From an uncultured Bacteroidales bacterium (GTDB lineage Bacteria > Bacteroidota > Bacteroidia > Bacteroidales > UBA932), in assembly GCA_944323445.1 (NCBI GenBank), contig CALUSM010000009.1:1-64000 (forward strand): a stretch of 64,000 nucleotides of DNA, written 5' to 3'. A program made the position numbers and the translations under genes. Each line of letters begins with the position of its first letter. Position 1 is the first letter of the stretch. Below, in pieces: positions 24,864-33,890 of this stretch. Below the pieces are notes generated by a model. It saw nothing but the letters and a program-made list of their open reading frames with translations, did no database searches and was not told the origin of the DNA.

Positions 24864-26889
24864 GGGACTCTGCGATATCTGCTGTGGAGGATGTGGCGGA
24901 CTCGTCGGCTGCTGCTATGCTCTGCGGCTTCTGTCCGCCCGGGCGCTCTCCGAATATCCTGACCAGGTCATCGGTGAAGATGACCTCGCGCTCGAGCAGC
25001 ATCTCGGCCAGCTTGACGAAGCCGTCCATGTGCTCGCGCAGTACTTTCAGTGCAGTGGTGTGGGCCGAGTCGATGAAGCCCTTGGCCTCGGCGTCGATGA
25101 GCTCGGCGGTCTTCTCGCTGTAGGGCTTGCTCAGGTTGTAGCCGGAGTTGCCCGATGAGTCGTAGAAGGAGATGTTGCCGACCTTGTCGCTCATGCCGAA
25201 GTAGGTGACCATGGCGTAGGCCTGCTTGGTGACTTTCTCGAGGTCGTTCATGGCTCCGGTGGAGATCTTGCCGTTGATGATCTCCTCTGCGGCGCGGCCT
25301 CCGAGGGTGGCGGCCATCTCATCCATCATCTGCTCGGTGGTGGTTATCTGCCTCTCCTCGGGCAGGTACCACGCGGCGCCGAGGGCGTTGCCGCGGGGGA
25401 TGATGGTGACTTTCAGCAGAGGATTGGCGTTGGGCAGCCACCAGCTTACTGTGGCGTGGCCGGCCTCGTGGTATGCTATGGTCCGCTTCTCGGCGGGCGA
25501 AATGATCTTGCTGCGGCGCTCCAGACCTCCAACGATGCGGTCGATGGCGTCGAGGAAGTCCTGACGGTCCACGGCTTTCTTGTTCTTGCGGGCGGCTATC
25601 AGCGCGGCCTCGTTGCAGACGTTGGCAATGTCGGCTCCGGAGAAGCCGGGGGTCTGTTTGGCCAGGAACTCCATGTCGAAGTCAGGCACGAGCTTGACCT
25701 TGCGCAGGTGTACCTTGAATATCTCCAGGCGCTCGTTCTGCTCGGGCAGGTCCACATGTATCTGACGGTCGAAGCGGCCGGCACGCATGAGGGCCTTGTC
25801 GAGGATGTCGGCGCGGTTGGTGGCGGCGAGGATGATGACTCCGGAGTTGGTGCCGAAGCCGTCCATTTCGGTGAGCAGCTGGTTGAGGGTGTTCTCGCGC
25901 TCGTCATTGGAGGAGAAGCCCACGTTCTTGCTCCTGGCCCGGCCTACGGCGTCTATCTCGTCGATGAAGACGATGCAGGGGGCCTTCTCCTTGGCCTGAC
26001 GGAAGAGGTCGCGTACGCGGGAGGCTCCCACGCCGACGAACATCTCCACGAAGTCGGAGCCGCTGATGGAAAAGAAGGGTACGTTGGCCTCGCCTGCGAC
26101 GGCCTTGGCCAGCAGGGTCTTGCCGGTGCCCGGAGGGCCTACCAGCAGTGCGCCCTTGGGTATCTTGCCTCCCAGGGCGGTATATTTCTGGGGATTCTTC
26201 AGGAAGTCGACTATCTCCATCACCTCGACCTTGGCCTCCTCGAGACCGGCGACGTCCTTGAACGTCACCTTGACATTGTTCTCCTTCTCATAGAGCTTGG
26301 CCTGGGACTTGCCGACGTTGAAGATGCCGCCGCCGGGCCCTCCGCCCATATTTTTCTGCATCGGCCGGAACATGATGAACCACAGCAGTCCGAAGAGCAG
26401 CAGGGGGAAGATGATCCAGTCGAAGATCTGGCCGAAGTAGTTGTTGCGCTCCTCAGTGGAGATGGTGAAGCGCTGGGCTGCGGGAAGCTCCTGACGGGCC
26501 TCCTCGAAATTCTCCTCGGCGTTGAAGTTGGAGGATACTATGAAATAGAAATGGGGACCGGCCGCGGGGGTCTGTCCTCCGAAGTAGCGGTTGACGTACT
26601 TCGAAAGGGAGTCCTTGCGGATGTAGACCTCGGCCCGGTGCAGGTTGGTGACGTAGGTGATCTTCTCCACGTCTCCGTGCGGGATCATGGATTCCTTGAC
26701 GGTGAGCCATTCGGTCTTGACGGGGTCGGAGCCGGAGTAGTTCCTCACTATCCAGATCATCGCAACTCCGAAGATGACGTACAGGGCCCACATCAGTCCG
26801 CGCATGGGGCGGACTGGCCCGGGAGCGCCTCCCGGCCTGCGGTTGTTGTTGCCTGTATTGTTGGTGTTCTTGTTCTGAGGGGTGTCCAT
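24835..26889 (-). CDS. ftsH: ATP-dependent zinc metalloprotease FtsH
   Basis: A 684-residue membrane AAA+ protease. After an Asn-rich tail, a first membrane segment ([18 protein letters not shown]) and a second near 170-190 ([15 protein letters not shown]) flank a periplasmic domain. Walker A is GPPGTGKT near residue 250, Walker B is [12 protein letters not shown], and the second region of homology is [21 protein letters not shown]. The zinc site is HEAGH near 472. ATG at 26889 (MDTPQNKN) is chosen over longer frames that would run into rsfS, which ends 8 bp upstream. Confidence 0.97.
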   Translation of the reverse strand: MDTPQNKNTNNTGNNNRRPGGAPGPVRPMRGLMWALYVIFGVAMIWIVRNYSGSDPVKTEWLTVKESMIPHGDVEKITYVTNLHRAEVYIRKDSLSKYVNRYFGGQTPAAGPHFYFIVSSNFNAEENFEEARQELPAAQRFTISTEERNNYFGQIFDWIIFPLLLFGLLWFIMFRPMQKNMGGGPGGGIFNVGKSQAKLYEKENNVKVTFKDVAGLEEAKVEVMEIVDFLKNPQKYTALGGKIPKGALLVGPPGTGKTLLAKAVAGEANVPFFSISGSDFVEMFVGVGASRVRDLFRQAKEKAPCIVFIDEIDAVGRARSKNVGFSSNDERENTLNQLLTEMDGFGTNSGVIILAATNRADILDKALMRAGRFDRQIHVDLPEQNERLEIFKVHLRKVKLVPDFDMEFLAKQTPGFSGADIANVCNEAALIAARKNKKAVDRQDFLDAIDRIVGGLERRSKIISPAEKRTIAYHEAGHATVSWWLPNANPLLKVTIIPRGNALGAAWYLPEERQITTTEQMMDEMAATLGGRAAEEIINGKISTGAMNDLEKVTKQAYAMVTYFGMSDKVGNISFYDSSGNSGYNLSKPYSEKTAELIDAEAKGFIDSAHTTALKVLREHMDGFVKLAEMLLEREVIFTDDLVRIFGERPGGQKPQSIAAADESATSSTADIAESHEKPADQNA

Positions 26890-26896
26890 ATTGTCT

Positions 26897-27244
26897 TTAC
26901 TGTTCGTCCTTATAGTCTTTTCGGTCCGCATCGGCCCAGAGGTCCTCCAGGCGGTAGAAGTTGCGGTATTCTGTCTGGAACACATGCACAACTATATTGA
27001 GATAGTCGAGGATTACCCAGAAGCCGTTCTCCTTGCCCTGGGCCCGGACGACCTTGCGTCCGCATTTCTCGATCATTCTCTCTTCGATATTGTCGGCGAT
27101 TGCCGCCACCTGGGTGGTGGAGTCGGCGTTGCAGATTACGAACCAGTCAGTGATGGCTGTTCCTATCTTCTTCAGGTCGAGGGCGCACACATTCTTGGCC
27201 TTCTTCTCCAGCATGGCCTCGGCGATGATGTCTGTTTCTATCAT
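26897..27244 (-). CDS. rsfS: Ribosome silencing factor RsfS
   Basis: A 115-residue protein of the RsfS/Iojap/YbeB family, which binds ribosomal protein L14 and blocks subunit joining in slow growth. Family patterns are ALDLKKIGTAITDWFVICNA near 22-41, STTQVAAIADNI near 42, and FWVILDYLNIVVHVFQTEYRNFYRLEDLW near 74-102. First gene of the minus-strand rsfS-ftsH-cdsA-psd run, a common arrangement for the first three in Bacteroidales. Confidence 0.95.
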   Translation of the reverse strand: MIETDIIAEAMLEKKAKNVCALDLKKIGTAITDWFVICNADSTTQVAAIADNIEERMIEKCGRKVVRAQGKENGFWVILDYLNIVVHVFQTEYRNFYRLEDLWADADRKDYKDEQ

Positions 27245-27253
27245 AAATTGTTT

Positions 27254-27261
27254 TAAATTTG
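27254..27261 (+). promoter_or_regulatory. Candidate birA -7 element
   Basis: TAAATTTG on the plus strand matches TAnnTTTG, 45 nt upstream of the birA ATG. It lies only 5 bp from the divergent rsfS element, so the two promoters should interfere. Confidence 0.45.
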
Positions 27262-27266
27262 CAGTG

Positions 27267-27274
27267 CAAATATA
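27267..27274 (-). promoter_or_regulatory. rsfS operon -7 element
   Basis: TATATTTG on the minus strand matches TAnnTTTG and ends 22 nt before the rsfS start, predicting a leader near 15 nt. Confidence 0.6.
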
Positions 27275-27306
27275 GTGATTCTATTTACTATTATAAAAAT
27301 TGTGCC

Positions 27307-28083
27307 ATGAACATTCATTGGAAAAAAACAACGGATTCCACGAACCTCGATGCATGGCGGGAGAAGGATGCCGCGGAGGACTGTACGGTGTGGTGCGCGG
27401 ACTACCAGACGGCCGGACGCGGGCAGAGGGGTAGCCGCTGGGAGAGTTCTCCGGGCGAGAACCTGATGTTCTCAGTTCTCTTCAAGCCCCTGGGTCTCAG
27501 AGCAGCGGATCAGTTTGTCCTCTCACAGGCCTGTGCAGTGGGTATCGCCCGCTATCTGCGCGGAAAGGGCGTTGGCGGAGTCATGATAAAATGGCCCAAT
27601 GACATTTATATCCGCGGCCGCAAGGTATGCGGCATGCTTCTGGAGAATACCCTTAAAGGTGACATATTGGCAGTGTGCATAGCCGGAATCGGCCTCAATA
27701 TCAGCCAGAGGACCTTCCCGTCTGAGCTGCCGAATCCCACTTCGCTGCTTCTCGCACTGGAGGAGGCTGCGGGAGGAAGGCCTGTCCCGCCGCCCGATCC
27801 CCGTGCCGAGCTGCCGCAGGTGCTGGAAGAGATATTCTCCCTTTACAGGAGGATAGGGGAGGACGGCCGGGTTCCCGGACTTGACGGGGAGTATGAGGCC
27901 CTGCTCTACCGCAGGGGAGAACTTTCGGAGTTCGAGGAGACGGAATATTTTACGCACGGGGCACCCGTACGCTTCCGCGGGACTATTCTGGGGGTGGACA
28001 GAAAAACCGCCCGCCTCATTGTTAAGCATGAGGACGGGCGGGTGGCTAAGTATTATTTTAAGGAAATTAGGTTCGTGTTATAG
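27307..28083 (+). CDS. birA: Biotin--[acetyl-CoA-carboxylase] ligase, catalytic-only type
   Basis: A 258-residue biotin protein ligase that activates biotin to biotinyl-AMP and attaches it to carboxylase carrier domains. The biotin-binding glycine loop is AGRGQRGSRW near residue 37-46, the catalytic KWPNDIYI near 97-104, followed by GRKVCGMLLE. It has no N-terminal helix-turn-helix, so unlike E. coli BirA it is not a repressor. ATG at 27307 gives MNIHWKKTTDSTN, the usual family beginning. Its stop overlaps the convergent rpe stop. Confidence 0.94.
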   Translation: MNIHWKKTTDSTNLDAWREKDAAEDCTVWCADYQTAGRGQRGSRWESSPGENLMFSVLFKPLGLRAADQFVLSQACAVGIARYLRGKGVGGVMIKWPNDIYIRGRKVCGMLLENTLKGDILAVCIAGIGLNISQRTFPSELPNPTSLLLALEEAAGGRPVPPPDPRAELPQVLEEIFSLYRRIGEDGRVPGLDGEYEALLYRRGELSEFEETEYFTHGAPVRFRGTILGVDRKTARLIVKHEDGRVAKYYFKEIRFVL

Positions 28084-28740
28084 GGACTTGAACAGTTCGA
28101 TGGTCGCCGCGGGGTCTTCCGAGGCGAATACTGCGTTGCCGGTGACCACCACGTCGGCTCCGGCGTCACGCAGAGTCCTGGCATTGGTCAGATTGACGCC
28201 GCCGTCTATCTCTATGAGGGCGTGCGAGCCGATGCGGAGCAGCAGCTCCTTGGTCTCGGCGACCTTGCGGTAGGTGCTTTCAATGAAGGACTGGCCTCCG
28301 AATCCGGGATTGACCGACATCAGTACCACCATGTCGCAGAACTCGGCGATGTATTCCAGGGACGAGACCGGAGTGTGGGGATTGAGCACCACGCCGGCCT
28401 TCATGCCGTTGGCCCGGATGTTCTGGAGGCTGCGGTGCAGGTGGGTGCAGGCCTCGTAGTGGACGGTGACGTACTCGGGGGCGGCGTCGCGCAGCGCTCC
28501 GATGTAGCGGTCGGGGTCGACTATCATCAGGTGGACGTCCAGGGGCTTGGCGGTCTTCTTCGCGATGTTGCGGATGACTGGGAATCCGAAGGATATGTTG
28601 GGTACGAAGACTCCGTCCATCACGTCCAGGTGGATGTAGTCGCATTGGGAAGAGTTCAGCATCTCCAGTGTCCCGCCCAGACAGGTGAAGTCCGAGGTGA
28701 GGATGGAGGGGGCTATCTGCAGATGACGTTTTCCGTTCAT
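28078..28740 (-). CDS. rpe: Ribulose-phosphate 3-epimerase
   Basis: A 220-residue TIM-barrel enzyme interconverting ribulose 5-phosphate and xylulose 5-phosphate. Signatures are IAPSILTSDF near the start, YIHLDVMDGVFVPNISFG near 35-52 (metal ligands His and Asp), PLDVHLMI near 65, VLMSVNPGFGGQSFI near 138, and IEIDGGVN near 175. It starts 3 bp after pepD ends, in the probable dnaA-pepD-rpe run. Confidence 0.97.
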   Translation of the reverse strand: MNGKRHLQIAPSILTSDFTCLGGTLEMLNSSQCDYIHLDVMDGVFVPNISFGFPVIRNIAKKTAKPLDVHLMIVDPDRYIGALRDAAPEYVTVHYEACTHLHRSLQNIRANGMKAGVVLNPHTPVSSLEYIAEFCDMVVLMSVNPGFGGQSFIESTYRKVAETKELLLRIGSHALIEIDGGVNLTNARTLRDAGADVVVTGNAVFASEDPAATIELFKSL

Positions 28741-28743
28741 GTC

Positions 28744-30183
28744 TTATTTGCATTCTTTGATTACATCCTCGAGCAGCAGGACGAAACGGTCCAGGCTGGC
28801 CAGGTCGAGCCTCTCGCCGGGAGCGTGCACTCCGCGGAGGGTCGGTCCGAAGGATATCATATCCAGATGGGGATATTTGTCCAGAAAGAGTCCGCATTCC
28901 AGTCCGGCGTGGATGGCCCGCACTATGGGGTCCTTGCCGAAGAGGCGGCGGTAGGATGCCTTGCAGACCTCGAGGATATGGGACTTGAGGCTGGGCTTCC
29001 AGCCGGGATACTCGGATTCGTGGGTGACTTCGGCTCCGGCAACGGTGAACGCTGCCTCAATGCGGGATGCAGCGTTGCGACGGGCAGAGTTGGTCGAGCT
29101 GCGCTGGCTGGTGCCTATGCGTATGATGTTGTCCTCCTGCATCTTTACGGATGCCAGGTTGGAGGATGTCTCCACCAGGCCCTTTACCTCAGCACTCATG
29201 GCCATCACTCCGTGGGGTACGGAGTGCAGGGCGCAGATGAGGTTGAAGGCAGTCCTTTCGTCTATGGCGTGTGCGGGTGCCGTGACGTTTTCTTCCCATA
29301 CAGCTGCAATATCCGGGTCTGTGACCGAGTATTCGTCCCGCAGCTCAGCAAGTACTTCCTGCTGTATGTTCTTGACGGTGAGTGCATCACCGGGAGCAAC
29401 AGCTATTATGGCCGAGGCCTCGCGGGCAATGGCGTTGCGCTTGTTGCCTCCGTCTATTGAGCAGAGGGTGGCGGATGTCACGTCCCATACGCGGAAGAGC
29501 AGTCTTGCGAGGGACTGTACTGCGTTGGAGCGGCCCTTGTCGATGTCGTCTCCGCTGTGGCCTCCGATGCCGCCGCAGAATCCGACTTTGAGGCAGACTT
29601 TCCCTGCGGGTACTGGCACAGGGTCATATCGGAATTTAGCCGTGGTGTCGATGCCTCCGGCGCAGCCGATAAACAGCTCGCCCTCGTCCTCGGAGTCGAG
29701 GTTGAGCAGGATGCTGCCGGTGAGGAAGTCGGGCTTGAGGGCAAAGGCTCCGTCGAGTCCGGTCTCTTCCGAGGTGGTGAAGAGGCACTCTATCTTACCG
29801 TGAGGCAGGTCCTTGTCCTCCAGTACAGCCAGCTGGGCGGCTATACCTATGCCGCAGTCGGCGCCCAGGGTGGTATCCTTAGCTATCAGCCACCCGTCCT
29901 CAATCACTGCCTTGATGGGGTCCTTGGAAAAATCATGCTCCACACCGCTGTTCTTCTCACAGACCATGTCCGAGTGGCTCTGGAGGATGACGGTGGGAGC
30001 GTTCTCGCGGCCGGGTGTGGCCGGGATGGTGATAAGGACATTGCCGGCCTCGTCGGTCCTGCAGTCCATGCCCCTGTCGGCGGCGAATTTCTGAAGCCAG
30101 GCGATGATGTGCTCCTCATGGCCCGATTCACGCGGAATAGTCAGTATTTCGCGGAAGTAGGAGAGAACTTGTGCTGAAGTCAT
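28744..30183 (-). CDS. pepD: Aminoacyl-histidine dipeptidase (PepD)
   Basis: A 479-residue M20-family cytosolic dipeptidase with broad specificity for Xaa-His and other dipeptides. The metal site appears in ILQSHSDMVCEKN near residue 77, TLGADCGIGIA near 115 (bridging Asp), and FTTSEETGLDGA near 145 (catalytic Glu-Glu). The late HAGLECGLF near 436 and SFGPTLRGVHAPGE supply further conserved residues. The 479-residue length matches the PepD branch rather than the shorter peptidase T. It follows dnaA by 12 bp. Confidence 0.95.
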   Translation of the reverse strand: MTSAQVLSYFREILTIPRESGHEEHIIAWLQKFAADRGMDCRTDEAGNVLITIPATPGRENAPTVILQSHSDMVCEKNSGVEHDFSKDPIKAVIEDGWLIAKDTTLGADCGIGIAAQLAVLEDKDLPHGKIECLFTTSEETGLDGAFALKPDFLTGSILLNLDSEDEGELFIGCAGGIDTTAKFRYDPVPVPAGKVCLKVGFCGGIGGHSGDDIDKGRSNAVQSLARLLFRVWDVTSATLCSIDGGNKRNAIAREASAIIAVAPGDALTVKNIQQEVLAELRDEYSVTDPDIAAVWEENVTAPAHAIDERTAFNLICALHSVPHGVMAMSAEVKGLVETSSNLASVKMQEDNIIRIGTSQRSSTNSARRNAASRIEAAFTVAGAEVTHESEYPGWKPSLKSHILEVCKASYRRLFGKDPIVRAIHAGLECGLFLDKYPHLDMISFGPTLRGVHAPGERLDLASLDRFVLLLEDVIKECK

Positions 30184-30195
30184 GGCGTATTATGT

Positions 30196-31605
30196 TTAGA
30201 TGTTGGATTTGAGTCGTTTCTCAATGTCTGTCACGTACTGCCTGAAAGTGCGGTCGGTGGCCATCAAGTCGTTTACGGTCTCGCAGGCATGCAGCACTGT
30301 GGCGTGGTTCTTTCCGCCGAGTTCGGCCCCGATGGTGGTGAGGGACTTTCCGGTCATGCTGCGGCACAGGTACATGGCTATCTGGCGGGCCTGGACTATC
30401 TCCCTCTTGCGGGTGTTGGACAGCATCAGCTCGTTGGATATGCCGAAGTATCCGCTTACAGTGTTACGTATCTTGGTGATGGACACTTCGTTGTGGTTGA
30501 CAGTGACTATTTTCTCCAGGACTTCCTGAGCCAGCTGGAGGGTTATCTTCTTCTTAGTCAGGGTGGCATGCGCCATCAGTGACGCCAGGGTGCCTTCCAG
30601 CTCGCGGACGTTGTCTGTGACCTTGGATGCTATGTAGCGGATGATGTCGTCATCCAGGAGGATGCCCTCCTTGAAGCTCTTGGCCTTGAGTATGGCCGTC
30701 CTGGTCACCATGTCGGGAGGCAGCAGTTCCGTGGTCAGTCCCCACTTGAAGCGGGACAAGAGTCTCTGCTCAAGCCCCTGCAGGTCTACCGGCGCTCTGT
30801 CGGAGGTGAAGATGAGCTGCTTTCCGAGCTGGTGCAGGTAGTTGAATATCTGGAAGAATGCATTCTGGGTGCCGGGCTTGTCGGCAAACTCCTGCACGTC
30901 ATCTATGACAAGCACATCCATCGACTGGTAGAAATGCAGGAAATCGGTGACGGCGTTCTTGATGACGGCGTCCATGTAGTGGGTCTGGAAATGGTTGGCT
31001 GTTACGTACAGCACCACTTTGTCGGGGAATTTCTCCTTGATGTCGATTCCGATGGCCTGGGCGAGGTGGGTTTTGCCTAGGCCGGGGCCTCCGTATACAA
31101 AAAAAGGATTGTAGGCAGTATTGCCGGGGTTCTCTGCTATGGCCATGCCGGCGGCGCGGCCGAGGCGGTTGCAGTCACCCTCGACGAGGTTCTCGAAGGA
31201 GTAATTGGGATTCAGGTTGGGATTGACAGTGATGCCCTTGATGCCGGGGATAATGTAGGGGTCCTCGATTTTCTGGATTTTCTCCTTGGGGAGGGAAATG
31301 TCCGGATTGCTGATTCCGGATGCCGGCTTGGCGGCGGGATATCTCACTGTGGCGTCTTTTACGACAGGTACCTCGTATACCAGCTTGGCGTCTGGTCCGA
31401 AGACTCTCTTAAGGGTCTTGCTGAGGATGTCGATGAAGTGGGCTTCGATGTATTCTGGGAAATAGCCGGAAGGAACTTGTATAGTGAGTGTACTGCCCTC
31501 CATCTTGACCGGCCTTATGGGCTCGAACCAAGTCCTGAAACTGCTCTCTGGAATGTTGTCCTTTATGATTTCCAGGCAGTTATCCCATGCTTCACTATAA
31601 CTCAT
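30196..31605 (-). CDS. dnaA: Chromosomal replication initiator protein DnaA
   Basis: A 469-residue AAA+ initiator. Domain I is at 1-85 (WDNCLEIIKDNIPESSFRTW), a linker covers ~90-130, the ATPase has Walker A GGPGLGKTHLAQAIG near residue 168 and Walker B VLVIDDVQEF near 230, and the C-terminal domain IV has the box-binding signature GKSLTTIGAELGGKNHATVLHA near 424-445. It is followed by pepD and rpe rather than dnaN. No canonical DnaA box is present in the 183-bp gap upstream. Confidence 0.97.
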   Translation of the reverse strand: MSYSEAWDNCLEIIKDNIPESSFRTWFEPIRPVKMEGSTLTIQVPSGYFPEYIEAHFIDILSKTLKRVFGPDAKLVYEVPVVKDATVRYPAAKPASGISNPDISLPKEKIQKIEDPYIIPGIKGITVNPNLNPNYSFENLVEGDCNRLGRAAGMAIAENPGNTAYNPFFVYGGPGLGKTHLAQAIGIDIKEKFPDKVVLYVTANHFQTHYMDAVIKNAVTDFLHFYQSMDVLVIDDVQEFADKPGTQNAFFQIFNYLHQLGKQLIFTSDRAPVDLQGLEQRLLSRFKWGLTTELLPPDMVTRTAILKAKSFKEGILLDDDIIRYIASKVTDNVRELEGTLASLMAHATLTKKKITLQLAQEVLEKIVTVNHNEVSITKIRNTVSGYFGISNELMLSNTRKREIVQARQIAMYLCRSMTGKSLTTIGAELGGKNHATVLHACETVNDLMATDRTFRQYVTDIEKRLKSNI

Positions 31606-31646
31606 TCCTTGAAAAGTGTAAATTGATAATGGTTAATTTTAGTACT

Positions 31647-31666
31647 CTTTCCCGTTTTCGGGAAGG
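31647..31666. promoter_or_regulatory. Small tetraloop hairpin in the dnaA 5' region
   Basis: CTTTCCCG (31647-31654) and CGGGAAGG (31659-31666) flank TTTT, giving an 8-bp stem with one wobble about 42 nt upstream of the dnaA start. It could sit in the dnaA leader. Role unknown. Confidence 0.35.
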
Positions 31667-31722
31667 CAAAAGTGAGTAAAAAAATCGAATAAAAAAAATA
31701 AAAATTCCTGCAGAAATTTAAA

Positions 31723-31741
31723 CATCTTGTTTATCAAGATG
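31723..31741 (-). terminator. Possible terminator of the MCE-amidase operon
   Basis: CATCTTG and CAAGATG form a perfect 7-bp stem around a 5-nt loop, followed on the minus strand by the T-rich TTTAAATTT. It lies about 50 nt after the MCE protein stop and about 120 nt before dnaA, the expected place for a terminator. The surrounding 31680-31810 is extremely AT-rich, so a weak hairpin could arise by chance. Confidence 0.4.
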
Positions 31742-31788
31742 AAAAAATTTAAAAAATTTTCAATATCAAAATTTGTTAAATTTTTATT

Positions 31789-32694
31789 TCAAAATACAGA
31801 AATTTTTATGTATTTTTTAGGGTCTTTTTTTATTCCGCGCACCAGTGAGTCCAGATCATTGGACAGCCGTGTAAGAGAGTTGTATAGCGAGTCACTGGTG
31901 ATCAGCATGCCTATGCTGCCGCGCGGATCCTGCAGTTTCTCGACGAGGCTCCGTATGGAGTCGACAGCGGCGCCCGGCTCCGCGTCCAGGAGCGAGGCTG
32001 TGACGGCCTCTGTGTTACGGACGGTGCCGACTGCGGCTGCGGCTGCCGAGTCAAGGCTGGCGGAGACAGAGTGAAGGCGGGTGATGATTCCGCTGATCTC
32101 GGGCCCCCTGTCCTCGACTGCCTCGGCCACTTCCTCAAGGCCTCCGGCCGCTGCGTCGAGCTTGTCCAGGATGGATGCAATACGGCTGCGGTTGGTCTCA
32201 TCCAGGATGAGGTTGACTGATGCAACTGTCCGATTGAGGTTCAGGATCAAAGAGTCCAGATTCTCCGCCATAGGCCCGATGCTGCCGGCCAGGGATGATA
32301 GCATGTCCGCCTCAATCCTGCCTTCGAGAGTGTCCCCTGGTGCAGCCATTACACTGGAGGTGCCGGCGGTCACCCTTATCTTCTTTGTGCCCATGATATC
32401 GGAGCTGTACACCTCCATCCGGCTGTCCTCAGGTATGAGGAAGTCCCGGGAAACAGACACCGCTACAGTGTAGTCCATGGTTCCGGGATTGTACGTTATC
32501 TCCGACACCCGGCCCGCGCCGTAGCCTCCGACGGTGACGGCGGTGGATACTTCTACACCGTCCACTGCCGGATAGTTTATATAATAGGTGGATGTCTTCG
32601 AGAAAACGTCCTTGCCTTTCAGGTACTCAACTGTAAAGAGTGCGGCGGCCAGCACTATGACTGCGAACAGACCTGTTTTGATTTCCTTTTTCAT
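31789..32694 (-). CDS. MCE-domain lipid-transport protein (MlaD-like)
   Basis: A 301-residue protein with one N-terminal membrane anchor (TGLFAVIVLAAALFTVEYL) and an MCE domain at about 38-115 (YYINYPAVDGVEVSTAVTVGGYGAGRVSEI). The C-terminal ~180 residues are predicted helical and rich in Leu, Ala and Ser heptads. MCE proteins form periplasmic rings or tubes that carry phospholipids between membranes. No ABC ATPase or permease partner is adjacent here. The gene follows the amidase by 2 bp in the same operon. Confidence 0.88.
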   Translation of the reverse strand: MKKEIKTGLFAVIVLAAALFTVEYLKGKDVFSKTSTYYINYPAVDGVEVSTAVTVGGYGAGRVSEITYNPGTMDYTVAVSVSRDFLIPEDSRMEVYSSDIMGTKKIRVTAGTSSVMAAPGDTLEGRIEADMLSSLAGSIGPMAENLDSLILNLNRTVASVNLILDETNRSRIASILDKLDAAAGGLEEVAEAVEDRGPEISGIITRLHSVSASLDSAAAAAVGTVRNTEAVTASLLDAEPGAAVDSIRSLVEKLQDPRGSIGMLITSDSLYNSLTRLSNDLDSLVRGIKKDPKKYIKISVF

Positions 32695-32696
32695 GT

Positions 32697-33776
32697 CTAT
32701 TGTCCTGTCTTGATTATGAAGGCTTCCGGAAAGCTGTTCCGGACTCTAGGGAGGTCTTTGAGGGCCTCTTCCCGTGTATTGTAACGGCCGACATAGTATT
32801 TGTAGTTCCTGCCGGACCTGATGTACCTGCAGCTCCATCCCCTGAACTCCTTTGCGTCTGCCGGGAGAAGATGCTGCGATGCCATGATCTGGATGCCGAA
32901 CTTGCCCGGTCCGGAAGGTGACGCGGCCGGTTCCGGAGCCGTGCTGCCATGGCTGCTCTGCTCAGATGAGGCGGAAGGCAGGTAGATGTCCGTGTCGTAG
33001 CTCTTTTTATAGGACTGGAATGCCTTGAATATGTTGGATGCTATGCGCTGCTGGCTGTTCTTGTCGGTGAGGGTACGCATGTCGCTTGAGTTGGAGAGAA
33101 ATCCCAGCTCGATGAGGACGGCGGGCATCGTGCATTTCCACAGGACAATGAAGTTGGCCTGCTTTACGCCCCTGTTGTTGGGGATGGGGCCGGCATCGGC
33201 GTGCTGCTGCACGAGGGTGGCGAAATCCAGGCTCTGCTCCAGATGGGCGTTCTGCAGCAGGGAGAAGATGATGTAGGATTCGGGATTGCCGGGATCAAAG
33301 CCCTGATAATTGGAGGTGTAGTCATCCTCCAGTACGATTACGCTGTTCTCCAGCTGACAGATTTCCAGATTCTCGCTGTTCTTGTCCTGACCCATGACAA
33401 ATGTTTCGTGACCGCGGGCGGACCGGTCTCCGGCCGAGTTGACGTGGATGGAGATGAACAGGTCGGCGTTGTTCTTGTTGGCTATCTCGGCACGGCGGTA
33501 GAGCTCCACGAAGCTGTCATCATCGCGGGTGTAAATGACTTTTACAGACGGATAGTTGCGCTTTATGAGGTCTCCCAGGCGTTTTGCGACGGAGAGGGTA
33601 ATGTTTTTCTCGTATGTTCTGCCGTTGACCGCTCCGGGATCCTCTCCGCCGTGTCCGGCATCGATAACGACAGTTTTCAGCTCTACAACTTGTTTGTTCT
33701 GAGCATGTAACCATGAACCGGACATCAGGACCGGCAGCACGGCCGACAGTATGACTATTATGACTGAAGCTCTCAT
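32697..33776 (-). CDS. N-acetylmuramoyl-L-alanine amidase (AmiC-type) with SPOR-like tail
   Basis: A 359-residue secreted zinc amidase that cleaves the peptide from peptidoglycan during cell separation. The signal peptide is followed by the Amidase_3 domain: TVVIDAGHGGEDPGA (zinc His), a Glu in the FVELYRRAEIAN segment, ISIHVNSAGD (zinc His) and VLIELGFLSN (catalytic Glu). The last ~80 residues (KFGIQIMASQHLLP, YKYYVGRYNTREEAL) resemble a SPOR peptidoglycan-binding domain. ATG at 33776 is preferred over the frame start at 33827, which would place the coding start upstream of the TACCTTTG promoter box at 33786-33793. Confidence 0.92.
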   Translation of the reverse strand: MRASVIIVILSAVLPVLMSGSWLHAQNKQVVELKTVVIDAGHGGEDPGAVNGRTYEKNITLSVAKRLGDLIKRNYPSVKVIYTRDDDSFVELYRRAEIANKNNADLFISIHVNSAGDRSARGHETFVMGQDKNSENLEICQLENSVIVLEDDYTSNYQGFDPGNPESYIIFSLLQNAHLEQSLDFATLVQQHADAGPIPNNRGVKQANFIVLWKCTMPAVLIELGFLSNSSDMRTLTDKNSQQRIASNIFKAFQSYKKSYDTDIYLPSASSEQSSHGSTAPEPAASPSGPGKFGIQIMASQHLLPADAKEFRGWSCRYIRSGRNYKYYVGRYNTREEALKDLPRVRNSFPEAFIIKTGQ

Positions 33777-33785
33777 TTCTGAAAG

Positions 33786-33793
33786 CAAAGGTA
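33786..33793 (-). promoter_or_regulatory. Candidate -7 element for amidase-MCE operon
   Basis: TACCTTTG on the minus strand matches TAnnTTTG and ends only 9 nt before the chosen ATG at 33776, predicting a very short leader. No good TTTG -33 is seen. Confidence 0.45.
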
Positions 33794-33811
33794 ATAAAAG
33801 TTTGGAATGAG

Positions 33812-33843
33812 TTTTGCTGTAATTCAAAAAAAGCCTATATTTG
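33812..33843 (+). promoter_or_regulatory. Promoter for lptD
   Basis: TTTTG (33812-33816), 19 nt, then TATATTTG (33836-33843) match both elements of the Bacteroidota consensus with correct spacing. The lptD ATG is 47 nt downstream. Confidence 0.7.
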
Positions 33844-33890
33844 TCGGCGATTATTACTCTAAAATTTAATCCGAATCCTCATTATTTTTA

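Noticed and set aside
31606-31810. Very AT-rich DNA upstream of dnaA as the replication origin
   Set aside because: I found no TTATNCACA boxes in it and no computed GC-skew switch; low base complexity alone does not identify an origin. It is noted only as a possible terminator/leader region.
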